Source: an uncultured Celeribacter sp. (GTDB lineage: Bacteria > Pseudomonadota > Alphaproteobacteria > Rhodobacterales > Rhodobacteraceae). From it: DNA of 64,000 nucleotides. The stretch lies in NCBI RefSeq assembly GCF_963675965.1, contig NZ_OY780935.1, positions 372,001 to 436,000 of the forward strand, given 5' to 3'. Numbering within the stretch: position 1 is the stretch's first letter; each line of letters begins with the position of its first letter. Of the stretch, positions 53,836 to 62,541 are shown piece by piece. The translations under genes were made by a program, and so were the position numbers. The notes under the pieces are model-generated. The model did not search any database. It was not told the origin of the DNA and worked only from the letters and a program-made list of their open reading frames with translations.

Positions 53836-56480
53836 CTCAGCACCGTTTCAGCCGCTGCAATGGCGGCCTCGGCCCCGGCGAAATCCTTGCCACCGCCCTG
53901 TGCCATATCCGGACGACCTCCGCCGCCCTTGCCGCCAACTTCGATGACAGCTGCCTTGAGGACGTCGACAGCTGACACCTTATCGGTCAGATCGTCGGTC
54001 ACGCCACAGGCCACGGCGACCTTTCCACCCTCTTCGGCCACCAGCAGGATCACGCCAGAACCAAGGTTGTTCTTATGCGCATCGATCAAACCGCGCAGAT
54101 CCTTGCCGGACACACCCTGAAGCGCCTGACCCAGAAACGGAATACCGTTGATCTCTTTGGCCTGCGCACCACCACCGGAACCGCCGCCCATAGCGATCTG
54201 CTGGCGTAGATTGGCGACCTCTTGTTCCAGTTTCTTGCGTTCATCGCTGAGCGCCTTGACGCGTTCAACCACCTCGGCCACGGGCGCCTTCAGAACAGCG
54301 GCGACGTCATGGACGCGCTGCGCCTCTTGCTCCAAATGCGCAATCGCAGCCTGACCGGTCAGCGCTTCGATCCGGCGCACGCCGGCCGATGAGGCGCTGT
54401 CCCCCAAAACCACGCACAGGCCGATATCGCCGGTGCGTTTCACATGGGTCCCGCCACAAAGTTCCAGCGAATAGGTCTGCCCGTCGCTGCCCTTTCCGGT
54501 GTCGGCACGGCCCATCGACACAACGCGCACCTCATCGCCGTATTTTTCGCCAAACAGTGCCTGTGCACCAATGGCGCGGGCGTCGTCCGGGGTCATTATC
54601 CGGGTTTCAACCGGGCTGTTTTGCCGGATGAAGCTGTTCACATCGGCCTCGACCTTGCCAATCTCTTCCGCGCTCAGTGCCTTGGCGTGGGAGAAGTCGA
54701 ACCGCAGACGATCCGGCGCATTCAGCGAGCCGCGCTGCGCGACATGATCGCCGAGCGTTTCCCGCAGCGCCTCATGTAGCAAGTGGGTGGCGGAGTGGTT
54801 CGCCCGGATATCAGTACGGCGCGCGTGATCGACTTCCAGCGCCGCCGGATCGCCCACGGACATCTCGCCCTGTTCGAGTTTGGCAAAGTGGATGAACACC
54901 CCTGCGACCTTTTTCGTATCGGTCACCTTGGCGATGGCTTTCTCCACCCTGATCACGCCGGTGTCGCCGACCTGACCGCCGCTTTCGGCATAGAACGGCG
55001 TCTGGTTGACGACGATCTGTACCGTATCTCCGGCACTCACCTGGTCGACCTGCGCCCCATCCTTGACCAGCGCGACAATTTCGCCTTCGGCCTTTTCCGT
55101 GTCATATCCGAGGAATTCGGTCGTGCCTTTGTCTTCCGCGATATCGTACCAGACGGTCGCATCCGCCGCTTCACCAGAGCCGGCCCAGGCGGCACGGGCC
55201 TTGGCCTTTTGTTCGGCCATGGCCGCGTCAAACCCGTCGGTATCGACCTCGATCCCCTTTTCGCGCAGAGCGTCCTGCGTCAGGTCCAGCGGGAAACCGT
55301 ATGTGTCATAAAGCTTGAACGCAGATGCCCCGGGAAGTTTGCCACCAGCGGACACATCCGTCAGCTCATCTTCAAGCAGCTTCAGGCCACGATCCAGCGT
55401 CTGAATGAAACGGGTTTCTTCGAGTTTTAGCGTTTCTTCGATCAGGGCCTGACCAACGCGCAGTTCGGGATAGGCCGCACCCATCTGGCGCACCAGCTCC
55501 GGCACCAGCTTGTGCATGATCGGATCCTTCGCGCCCAGCAAATGCGCATGGCGCATCGCACGGCGCATGATCCGGCGCAGCACATAGCCGCGCCCCTCGT
55601 TCGAAGGCATGACACCATCGGCAATCAGGAAAGAGGTCGACCGCAGGTGGTCGGCGATTACCCGGTGGTGAACGTTCTTGTCGCCGTAGGGGTCGACAGA
55701 GGTCGCATGTGCAGAGGCTTCGATCAGCGCTTTCATCAGATCGGTGTCGTAGTTGTCGTGGCTGCCCTGCAAAAGGGCCGCGATCCGTTCCAACCCCATA
55801 CCGGTGTCGATCGACTGCATCTCAAGCTCGGTCATCGACCCATCGGCAAAGCGTTCGTTCTGCATGAAAACGACGTTCCAGATCTCGATGAAACGGTCGC
55901 CGTCTTCTTCCGGCGATCCCGGGGGGCCGCCCCAGATGTGATCGCCGTGGTCATAGAAAATCTCGGTGCAGGGACCGCAGGGGCCCGTGTCACCCATTTG
56001 CCAGAAATTATCAGAGGTGGCGATGCGAATGATCCGTTCCTCAGGAACGCCGACCTTTTTCCAGATCTCAAAAGCCTCGTCATCGGTGTGGTAGACCGTG
56101 GCATAGAGCTTATCCTTGGGAATGCCGAAGTCACCGGTGATCAGGTTCCAGGCGAACGGAATGGCCTCTTCCTTGAAATAGTCGCCAAAGGAAAAATTCC
56201 CCAGCATTTCAAAGAACGTATGGTGACGCGCCGTATAGCCGACATTGTCCAGGTCGTTGTGTTTGCCGCCCGCCCGCACGCATTTCTGCGCGGTGGTCGC
56301 ACGCGTGTAATCCCGCTTTTCCACGCCCGTGAAGCAATTTTTGAACTGCACCATCCCGGAGTTGGTGAACATCAGCGTCGGATCGTTGCGCGGCACAAGC
56401 GGCGAGCTGTCAACGACCTCATGGCCATTGCGCTCAAAATAGCTGAGAAAGGTGGAGCGAATATCATTCACGCTGGGCAT
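53832..56480 (-). CDS. alaS: Alanyl-tRNA synthetase
   Basis: An 882-residue class II synthetase with N-terminal aminoacylation domain (motif 1-3 region, GNFSFGDYF, VMPSNEGRGYVLRRI), editing domain with HSATHLLHEAL and CGGTHVKRTGD (zinc/editing His and Cys), and C-terminal oligomerisation domain. Standard length. It is followed by two DUF1330 genes in the same unit. Confidence 0.97.
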   Translation of the reverse strand: MPSVNDIRSTFLSYFERNGHEVVDSSPLVPRNDPTLMFTNSGMVQFKNCFTGVEKRDYTRATTAQKCVRAGGKHNDLDNVGYTARHHTFFEMLGNFSFGDYFKEEAIPFAWNLITGDFGIPKDKLYATVYHTDDEAFEIWKKVGVPEERIIRIATSDNFWQMGDTGPCGPCTEIFYDHGDHIWGGPPGSPEEDGDRFIEIWNVVFMQNERFADGSMTELEMQSIDTGMGLERIAALLQGSHDNYDTDLMKALIEASAHATSVDPYGDKNVHHRVIADHLRSTSFLIADGVMPSNEGRGYVLRRIMRRAMRHAHLLGAKDPIMHKLVPELVRQMGAAYPELRVGQALIEETLKLEETRFIQTLDRGLKLLEDELTDVSAGGKLPGASAFKLYDTYGFPLDLTQDALREKGIEVDTDGFDAAMAEQKAKARAAWAGSGEAADATVWYDIAEDKGTTEFLGYDTEKAEGEIVALVKDGAQVDQVSAGDTVQIVVNQTPFYAESGGQVGDTGVIRVEKAIAKVTDTKKVAGVFIHFAKLEQGEMSVGDPAALEVDHARRTDIRANHSATHLLHEALRETLGDHVAQRGSLNAPDRLRFDFSHAKALSAEEIGKVEADVNSFIRQNSPVETRIMTPDDARAIGAQALFGEKYGDEVRVVSMGRADTGKGSDGQTYSLELCGGTHVKRTGDIGLCVVLGDSASSAGVRRIEALTGQAAIAHLEQEAQRVHDVAAVLKAPVAEVVERVKALSDERKKLEQEVANLRQQIAMGGGSGGGAQAKEINGIPFLGQALQGVSGKDLRGLIDAHKNNLGSGVILLVAEEGGKVAVACGVTDDLTDKVSAVDVLKAAVIEVGGKGGGGRPDMAQGGGKDFAGAEAAIAAAETVLR

Positions 56481-56562
56481 GGGGTGGCTCTTCCTTGGGG
56501 TCTGTTTCGACGTTCAGGTCGGTTTACCGCCCCCACGCGAGCCTGTCCATAAGCGCCAGATA

Positions 56563-56594
56563 GAAAAGGGCCGAAACCCGAAGGCTTCGACCCT
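56563..56594 (-). terminator. Rho-independent terminator of recA
   Basis: On the gene strand a 12-bp stem (AGGGTCGAAGCC and GGTTTCGGCCCT, two G-T pairs) closes with a TTCG loop and is followed by TTTTCT; 24 bases after the recA stop. Confidence 0.9.
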
Positions 56595-56617
56595 GTTCAC
56601 GTGCATTTTCGCGGCAA

Positions 56618-57688
56618 TCAGCCGTCGTCAATCATGTCGCCGCTTTCGAAATCGTCGCCCAGATCGAAATCCAGCCCATGGGCGGCGCGGATCTTATCTT
56701 CGATTTCCAGCGCGATCTGCGGGTTTTCTTTCAGGAAGCGCTTGGCATTCTCACGCCCCTGCCCGACCCGTTCGTCGCCGTAAGAGAACCACGCCCCGGA
56801 CTTGTCGACCACACCGGCCTTGACTCCGAGATCCAGAAGCTCCCCGGTCTTGGAAATGCCTTCGCCATACATGATGTCGAATTCGACCTGTTTGAACGGC
56901 GGCGCCACTTTGTTTTTGACGACTTTGACGCGGGTTTCCGATCCCACGACCTCATCGCGGTCCTTGATCGCACCGATGCGACGAATGTCGAGACGCACGG
57001 AGGAATAGAATTTCAGCGCATTCCCGCCCGTTGTGGTTTCCGGCGAGCCGAACATCACACCGATCTTCATGCGAATCTGGTTGATGAAAATGACGGTACA
57101 TTTGGAGCGGGAAATCGACCCGGTCAGCTTGCGCATGGCCTGAGACATCAGGCGCGCCTGCACACCGACATTGCTGTCGCCCATGTCGCCCTCAAGTTCG
57201 GATTTGGGCGTCAGCGCGGCCACCGAGTCGACGACCACAAGCGACACCGCCCCAGACCGCACCAGCGTATCGACGATTTCCAGCGCCTGTTCGCCCGTAT
57301 CCGGCTGGGAGATCAGCAATTCGTCCAGATCGACGCCAAGCTTGCGCGCATAGATCGGGTCCAGCGCATGTTCCGCATCGACAAAGGCACACACCCCGCC
57401 TTTTTTCTGCTCTTCGGCGACACAATGCAGCGTCAGCGTGGTTTTCCCCGAAGACTCAGGGCCGTAGATCTCGACAATCCGCCCCTTCGGAATGCCGCCA
57501 ATCCCCAGCGCGATATCCAGCCCCAAAGACCCGGTTGAGGTCGAGGCGATTTCCTGCACCGGATTGTCAGCGCCCAGTTTCATAATGGAGCCCTTGCCGA
57601 ACTGACGTTCGATCTGGGCCAATGCGCTGTCGAGCGCCTTTTGCTTATCGCTTTCGTTCTTGCTCATTGCCTTGGTCGCCGTTGCCAT
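56618..57688 (-). CDS. recA: Recombinase RecA
   Basis: A 356-residue RecA with Walker A GPESSGKTT, the catalytic Glu region (Walker B LVVVDSVAALTP) and the DNA-binding loops (RQMRKLTGS-type L1, FGSPETTTGG L2). N-terminal MATATKAMSKNESDKQKALD is typical of Rhodobacterales; the ATG at 57688 is the first. The promoter carries two LexA boxes, see separate entries. It works in recombination and SOS induction. Confidence 0.98.
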   Translation of the reverse strand: MATATKAMSKNESDKQKALDSALAQIERQFGKGSIMKLGADNPVQEIASTSTGSLGLDIALGIGGIPKGRIVEIYGPESSGKTTLTLHCVAEEQKKGGVCAFVDAEHALDPIYARKLGVDLDELLISQPDTGEQALEIVDTLVRSGAVSLVVVDSVAALTPKSELEGDMGDSNVGVQARLMSQAMRKLTGSISRSKCTVIFINQIRMKIGVMFGSPETTTGGNALKFYSSVRLDIRRIGAIKDRDEVVGSETRVKVVKNKVAPPFKQVEFDIMYGEGISKTGELLDLGVKAGVVDKSGAWFSYGDERVGQGRENAKRFLKENPQIALEIEDKIRAAHGLDFDLGDDFESGDMIDDG

Positions 57689-57763
57689 GATGTCAGGTCC
57701 TTATTTCACACCCGAGGGACTGCGGCAATCTCTGCGCTGCGTCTGTGCCTGCCACGGGAATTT

Positions 57764-57778
57764 GTTCGCCTCTTGTTC
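57764..57778. promoter_or_regulatory. LexA (SOS) box 1 at recA
   Basis: GTTC-GCCTCTT-GTTC matches the alphaproteobacterial LexA consensus GTTC-N7-GTTC exactly. It lies about where transcription should start for the promoter at 57788-57816. Confidence 0.88.
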
Positions 57779-57787
57779 TCGAATATG

Positions 57788-57816
57788 GTTATGCGGACAA
57801 AATAAGAACATTTCAA
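57788..57816 (-). promoter_or_regulatory. recA promoter (-35/-10)
   Basis: On the minus strand TTGAAA (57816-57811), a 17-base spacer and CATAAC (57793-57788) form a good sigma-70-type promoter. LexA box 2 occupies its spacer. Confidence 0.6.
57795..57809. promoter_or_regulatory. LexA-like box 2 inside the recA promoter spacer
   Basis: On the recA strand GTTC-TTATTTT-GTCC differs from the consensus by one base and lies between -35 and -10. Binding would block polymerase directly. Confidence 0.65.
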
Positions 57817-57882
57817 TAGTTTTCTCACCAGAACAGTTTGGCGCGCAAAGCTGAAAAGCCTGTTAACGCCGTTTTTCCTGTC

Positions 57883-60240
57883 TCAGACGGCGTCAAAAAG
57901 CCCTTGAACAGTGCGTGTCAGATCCGCGAGCGAGAACGGTTTCGGCAAGAAGATTGACGGCACAGAAGATTGTTTTGGCGACAGAAAGTCGTCTTCCGCA
58001 TAGCCTGACATGAAAATGACCTTCACATCCGAACGGGTCTTGAGCGCCTCGCTCACCCAACTGGGGCCATCCATGCCCGGCATGATCACATCTGAAATGA
58101 ACACATCCACTTTCAGATCCGGGTCCGCCAGAATATTGAGCGCAGATTCGCCGCTGTCCGCCTCGATCACCTTGAAACCGCTCAACCGCAGGCCCCGCGA
58201 AGCAAAGGCCCGCACAGGCGCCTCGTCCTCCACCAGAAGCACAACGCGGTTTTCACCCGAGGCAATCTGTCTGCTCGCCTGTGGCTGTGCCGGCGCCGGT
58301 GCGGGGGGCGACTGATCTCCACGCTGGATATGTGCCGGCAGGTAGATGGTGAATTCCGTACCGACCCCCACGGTCGAGCTGACGAAAATGAAACCGCCGG
58401 ATTGCTTGATGATACCATAGGCCGTCGACAGGCCCAGCCCCGTGCCTTCTCCGGTCTTTTTTGTCGTAAAAAACGGTTCAAAGACCTTTTGCAACTGATC
58501 CGACGGAATACCGACCCCATCGTCACAAACGCGCAGAACAATATATTCGCCGGCAGGGATCACCGTCTGATCACGTCGCTGGCTGCTGCGGCGCACCTCA
58601 TTTTGGGTTTCGATGCGGATTTCGCCGCCGTCGGGCATGGCATCACGGGCATTCACCACCAGATTCAGCAACACTTGTTCCAACTGGCGCCGGTCGATCC
58701 GGATCGGCAAAAGCCCGGCATCATGATGCAGCCGCAACGACACCTTTTCCCCGACAAGCCGGTTGAGCAGATGCGTCAAATCCGACAGCGTATCGCGCAG
58801 ATCCACCACCTCGAATTTCAGCGTCTGCTTGCGCGAAAAGGCCAGCAGCTGCCCCACCAGCGACGCCGCGCGATTTGCGTTCTGATGGATCTGTATCAGG
58901 TCCGCATAGTCCGCGGTCGCGCTATCATGACGCAGCAACATCAGATCACAATGCCCTGAAATTGCAGTCAAAAGGTTGTTGAAGTCATGCGCTACCCCGC
59001 CAGCCAACTGACCAATCGCCTGCATTTTCTGGCTTTGCACGAATTGCGCCTCAAGGGTTTTCAACTCTGTCGCATCCGTCAACACCACAAGCAGCTCATC
59101 GGTCACATGCACCGCGGTTCCTCCCATCATGCGCCGGACCGACATCTGCAGGAAAGTTTCGGTCCGCGTGCGCCGCGCACGCACGAATGCCGGCAGGTTC
59201 TCGGCATCTTCGGCGTCCCCCTCTGCCTCAATCAACCAGTCGGTTACATCGCGACCGATCCCTTCGATCACATCCGACAGCGTCAGAACTTCTTGCGGCT
59301 CCAGCGACAGCAATTCGCGGGCAGCCCGGTTGACTTGTGTGATCCGCCCATCCTCAGTCACCTTCAGCAGGGCAACCGGCAACACATCAAAACCCGCCCA
59401 ATCCGCCATGGAGAGCTGCTCCACGGGCAGAAAGTACAATTCGGAACGTAAATATCCATCGGGATTGCAGTTTTCGATTTGGGCCACCCGTGCATAGGTC
59501 TGCACCGGAGATGTGTTCAACAAATGCAAATCCCCGGACCGGATGGGCCCATCACAGACCACGTCGGACAGGCGCGTCGCGGACCGGCCAACCAGCGCCT
59601 GAAGCGCTTCGTTCATGAAGGTTATGCTGTCCGGAGGGTCCATGATCAGCATTGGCAGCGACAAAAAGGCACCGTCCCGGAGGGACAGATCCTCCAGCAC
59701 GTCGAGACGCCAGAGCAACATGTCTTCGCCGACTTCATGCACATTGAAACGAAACAATTTGCGCCGGAACACCACATCCTCATAGGCGGCACCAGAAGCA
59801 TGAGATCGCTCGATCAATGCCGAGACCATCGTTTCGGGCACGGCAAAGAACTGGTCCAGTCCCTGCGCCAGAGAATGGCATTTCAAAGCCCCAAAGCGCG
59901 CAACCGCTGCGCGATTTTGAATCTGAACGACCCCCTTGCGATCTGTGATCACGATAGACGCACGATCCTGTTCAGTCGCCTGAGTCAGCGCCTGGTGCAT
60001 CTGGCGCCTTGCGCGCGAAGTCTGCGCTGCCTTGAGGTGAATCAGAAGCGAAACCCAGAGCAGAATCAGACCACCGCCAAGCAGAATTTCACCCCAAACG
60101 AACGGCGCAAATATCAAAGGGACGCTCACGCCTGTGCAACACAAGAGCACACCGAAAGCGGCCAGCAAAAGCCGATATGGCGCCAAGCGCTCCGCCTGAC
60201 GGGACATCACGTCGGAAGTCACGCTGACGCTTGACATCAT
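57883..60240 (-). CDS. cckA: Cell-cycle hybrid histidine kinase CckA
   Basis: A 785-residue hybrid kinase when started at ATG 60240 (an adjacent ATG at 60237 is equal). Two membrane segments (about 23-66) are followed by PAS-type regions, the H-box QLAGGVAHDFNNLLTAI with His418, ATP-binding boxes (NARDAMPDGG, GTGLGLSTAYG), a Pro-rich linker (about 645-655) and a receiver with Asp717 in FISDVIMPG. This is the CckA layout; CckA feeds phosphate to ChpT and CtrA. A near-consensus CtrA box stands upstream at 60335. Confidence 0.95.
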   Translation of the reverse strand: MMSSVSVTSDVMSRQAERLAPYRLLLAAFGVLLCCTGVSVPLIFAPFVWGEILLGGGLILLWVSLLIHLKAAQTSRARRQMHQALTQATEQDRASIVITDRKGVVQIQNRAAVARFGALKCHSLAQGLDQFFAVPETMVSALIERSHASGAAYEDVVFRRKLFRFNVHEVGEDMLLWRLDVLEDLSLRDGAFLSLPMLIMDPPDSITFMNEALQALVGRSATRLSDVVCDGPIRSGDLHLLNTSPVQTYARVAQIENCNPDGYLRSELYFLPVEQLSMADWAGFDVLPVALLKVTEDGRITQVNRAARELLSLEPQEVLTLSDVIEGIGRDVTDWLIEAEGDAEDAENLPAFVRARRTRTETFLQMSVRRMMGGTAVHVTDELLVVLTDATELKTLEAQFVQSQKMQAIGQLAGGVAHDFNNLLTAISGHCDLMLLRHDSATADYADLIQIHQNANRAASLVGQLLAFSRKQTLKFEVVDLRDTLSDLTHLLNRLVGEKVSLRLHHDAGLLPIRIDRRQLEQVLLNLVVNARDAMPDGGEIRIETQNEVRRSSQRRDQTVIPAGEYIVLRVCDDGVGIPSDQLQKVFEPFFTTKKTGEGTGLGLSTAYGIIKQSGGFIFVSSTVGVGTEFTIYLPAHIQRGDQSPPAPAPAQPQASRQIASGENRVVLLVEDEAPVRAFASRGLRLSGFKVIEADSGESALNILADPDLKVDVFISDVIMPGMDGPSWVSEALKTRSDVKVIFMSGYAEDDFLSPKQSSVPSIFLPKPFSLADLTRTVQGLFDAV

Positions 60241-60334
60241 CCCCCCTAGTTGTCTCGCCCGGTGACCACGTCCAAATGCGGCACGCCCGAACTGGATCGA
60301 CATACGATCCGAAATTCAATTATATGAATCCAGA

Positions 60335-60351
60335 GTAAACGAAAGTTTAAC
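60335..60351 (-). promoter_or_regulatory. Near-consensus CtrA box upstream of cckA
   Basis: On the gene strand TTAA-ACTTTCG-TTTAC matches TTAA-N7-TTAAC with one change. It lies 95 bases upstream of the cckA ATG. Confidence 0.45.
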
Positions 60352-60461
60352 ACACATCTTTCGCCTGCGGGCAGCCTAATGATTGGTCGCGTCACACCTG
60401 TCTTTAGGCTGGTGCGTCCTTCAGCGGACCCCAAGGCCCCGCCGCTGTGGACAAGACCGGA

Positions 60462-61643
60462 TCAGCGGGCCCGCTGCAGCACCGCCACAAAGAAACCGTC
60501 TCCGCCCTCAAGGGGCGAGACAAGCCGGTGTTCAATCTCGCTGAAATCGGAATGCTCAGCCAAAAAACGTTGAACCTGAGCTATGTTTTCGCATTCAAAC
60601 AGCGAACAGGTCGCATAGACCAGATAGCCCCCGGGAAGGACACGTGGGGCGACCTCGGTCAGAATCTGCGCCTGAATTTCGGTCAGACGGGTGAGTCTGT
60701 TTTGCGTGAGCGCCCATTTGCCTTGCGGGCTGCGGGCAAAGGCTCCGGAGCCGGAACAAGGGACATCGCAGAGCACCAGATCGTAATCTGCAGCAAGTTC
60801 TGATTTGGACTTCGTTGCAATTTGCACAGCTGCGCGGGAGGCGCGCGCGGCGATATCCTGCATCCGCGCGGGATCAATGTCATGGGCTGTCAGGCTCAAC
60901 TGTGCCCGGGCCCCCATGGCCAGAGATTTGCCGCCACCACCAGCGCAATAATCCAGCACAGACATGCCGTCGGACAGCGGCAAAAGGTCAATGATTGCCT
61001 GAGATCCCGCGTCCTGCAATTCGACAACGCCGGTCAGATAGGCCTGTGAGCGCGCCACGGCCCGCGCCCCGCGTGTCACGCGCAGCGCGCTATCGGACAG
61101 AGGATGCGGCTCCGCCGAAATGCCATCCGCCCCAAGCAGGTTTTGCGCCCCGGCAAGGTCCGCCTTTCGCAGGTTCACCCGCAAAAACACCTGTGCCCGT
61201 TGGCGCATGCCCTGCAACACGGCTGTTGCACTCTCCCCCAGCGCCGCCTCATAGAGCGGCACAAGCCAGTCCGGGCAGTCCAGTTGCACGGGACGCGGGG
61301 CCTGCTCCAGATCGGGCAATGGCGCGCGTTCGTCGTCCAGCAAGGGACGTGGCGCGAAACGCTCTCCGGTGAACAGAGCATCCGGATCTTCCCCCGAAGC
61401 CCGCAGCGCCCCCAGCATGACCTGACGCCCCGAGGGGCGTGCCTCCCCCGCGCCGCCCAGCCAAGCGAAAGACCGCAGACAGCGCAGTGCATCGAACACA
61501 TGATCTCGGATCGCGGCACGATCCTTGGATCCGGCAAAACGATGCCCCCGCGCCCATGTCGTCAGAACCCGTTCGGCATTTTCTCCGGCCAGAATATCAT
61601 CGAGGATTTCGATTGCAGCAGAGACGCGTGCAGCTGGCGTCAT
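60462..61643 (-). CDS. rsmB: RsmB/NOP-family RNA (cytosine-C5) methyltransferase
   Basis: A 393-residue protein with an N-terminal NusB-like domain (about 1-130) and a SAM-dependent methyltransferase domain. The SAM motif VLDYCAGGGGKSLAM and the two active-site Cys motifs DVPCSGSGAF and YATCSLFECEN mark an m5C enzyme. E. coli RsmB methylates C967 of 16S rRNA; the target here is presumed the same. Complete. Confidence 0.93.
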   Translation of the reverse strand: MTPAARVSAAIEILDDILAGENAERVLTTWARGHRFAGSKDRAAIRDHVFDALRCLRSFAWLGGAGEARPSGRQVMLGALRASGEDPDALFTGERFAPRPLLDDERAPLPDLEQAPRPVQLDCPDWLVPLYEAALGESATAVLQGMRQRAQVFLRVNLRKADLAGAQNLLGADGISAEPHPLSDSALRVTRGARAVARSQAYLTGVVELQDAGSQAIIDLLPLSDGMSVLDYCAGGGGKSLAMGARAQLSLTAHDIDPARMQDIAARASRAAVQIATKSKSELAADYDLVLCDVPCSGSGAFARSPQGKWALTQNRLTRLTEIQAQILTEVAPRVLPGGYLVYATCSLFECENIAQVQRFLAEHSDFSEIEHRLVSPLEGGDGFFVAVLQRAR

Positions 61644-61879
61644 TGGGGTCTCCTGTCGGTGGTGCGGAAATGCATGCGATTGGGGCCGAGCTTACACCGG
61701 TGACTGGGGAAGGTGAAAGCGCCTATTTTCCAGCCGCCATGGTCGGAAAATCCGATAATTTACAGTAATATTACTTTAAAATTTGACCGAGGCCGGAAAT
61801 GCTGAAACCATTGCGGCAAAATGAAATGCGCAGGGATCAACCCCATCGGTCAGTCCCATGCGCGCAGGAAAGGACGCAC

Positions 61880-62446
61880 ATGTCACAAGACGCCACCCTT
61901 AAAACCCTCACCCGTCGCATCGAGAACCTCGAAGCCGCCAATGCCGTGCGCAACGTGCAGATGCGCTATATGTTCCTCTGCGACACCCCCTGCCCCGAAT
62001 TCGGCATTTCCAGCGATGCTGAACGCATCGATCGCATCATGGAGCTGTTTTCAGAAGAGGCCGTCTGGGAAGGCGTCGGCGAATATTACGACGGGCAATT
62101 TGGCCGCGCCGAAGGCAAAGCTGCCGTGCGCCGTCATTTCGAAGGGTTCTGGGGCGGCAAGACCGATCCGGAGCTGATCCTCAACTGCCACTATGTGACC
62201 TCGGAACAGATCAACGTCGCCGAAGACGGCCAGACGGCCACCGGGCAGTGGGTGCACATGCAGCCCTGGCTGTTCTCGGACGGCAAGGCCCTGCTGCGCT
62301 CCTCGCGTTTGTTCAACGCCTTCAAGAAATGCGAGGACGGGCAGTGGCGCTACACACGCAACCGCACCGAAAACGTGTTTATCGCACCGCTTCCGGCAAC
62401 TTGGGCCTCGGACTACCCGTCGGCATCTGTGCTCATGTGCCCCTAA
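61880..62446 (+). CDS. SnoaL-like (NTF2-fold) protein
   Basis: A 188-residue protein of the NTF2-like fold with a coiled start (LKTLTRRIENLEAANAVRN) and segments AVWEGVGEYYDGQFGRAEG and ENVFIAPLPATWASDY. It is started at ATG 61880, where AGGAAAGGA precedes it; the open frame reaches back to 61799. SnoaL-like proteins include cyclases, isomerases and hydrolases of polyketides or small aromatics; the role here is not known. Confidence 0.85.
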   Translation: MSQDATLKTLTRRIENLEAANAVRNVQMRYMFLCDTPCPEFGISSDAERIDRIMELFSEEAVWEGVGEYYDGQFGRAEGKAAVRRHFEGFWGGKTDPELILNCHYVTSEQINVAEDGQTATGQWVHMQPWLFSDGKALLRSSRLFNAFKKCEDGQWRYTRNRTENVFIAPLPATWASDYPSASVLMCP

Positions 62447-62487
62447 GCGGCTTGCAAACGGTGTTGGGTCCAGCCCCGCCAGAGATC

Positions 62488-62516
62488 AAAGGCCGCCCCA
62501 AGGGGCGGCCTTTTTT
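62488..62516 (+). terminator. Rho-independent terminator of the SnoaL gene
   Basis: AAAGGCCGCCCC and GGGGCGGCC form a strong stem with a 2-4-base loop, followed by TTTTTT; 42 bases after the stop. Confidence 0.9.
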
Positions 62517-62541
62517 AGATCTCAACGTCTTGAAGCGCGGC

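Noticed and set aside
57689..57882. Small gene in the recA/cckA gap
   Set aside because: The space is filled by the recA promoter and LexA boxes; the only open frame (plus strand, 57660-57854) lacks coding features and would clash with them.
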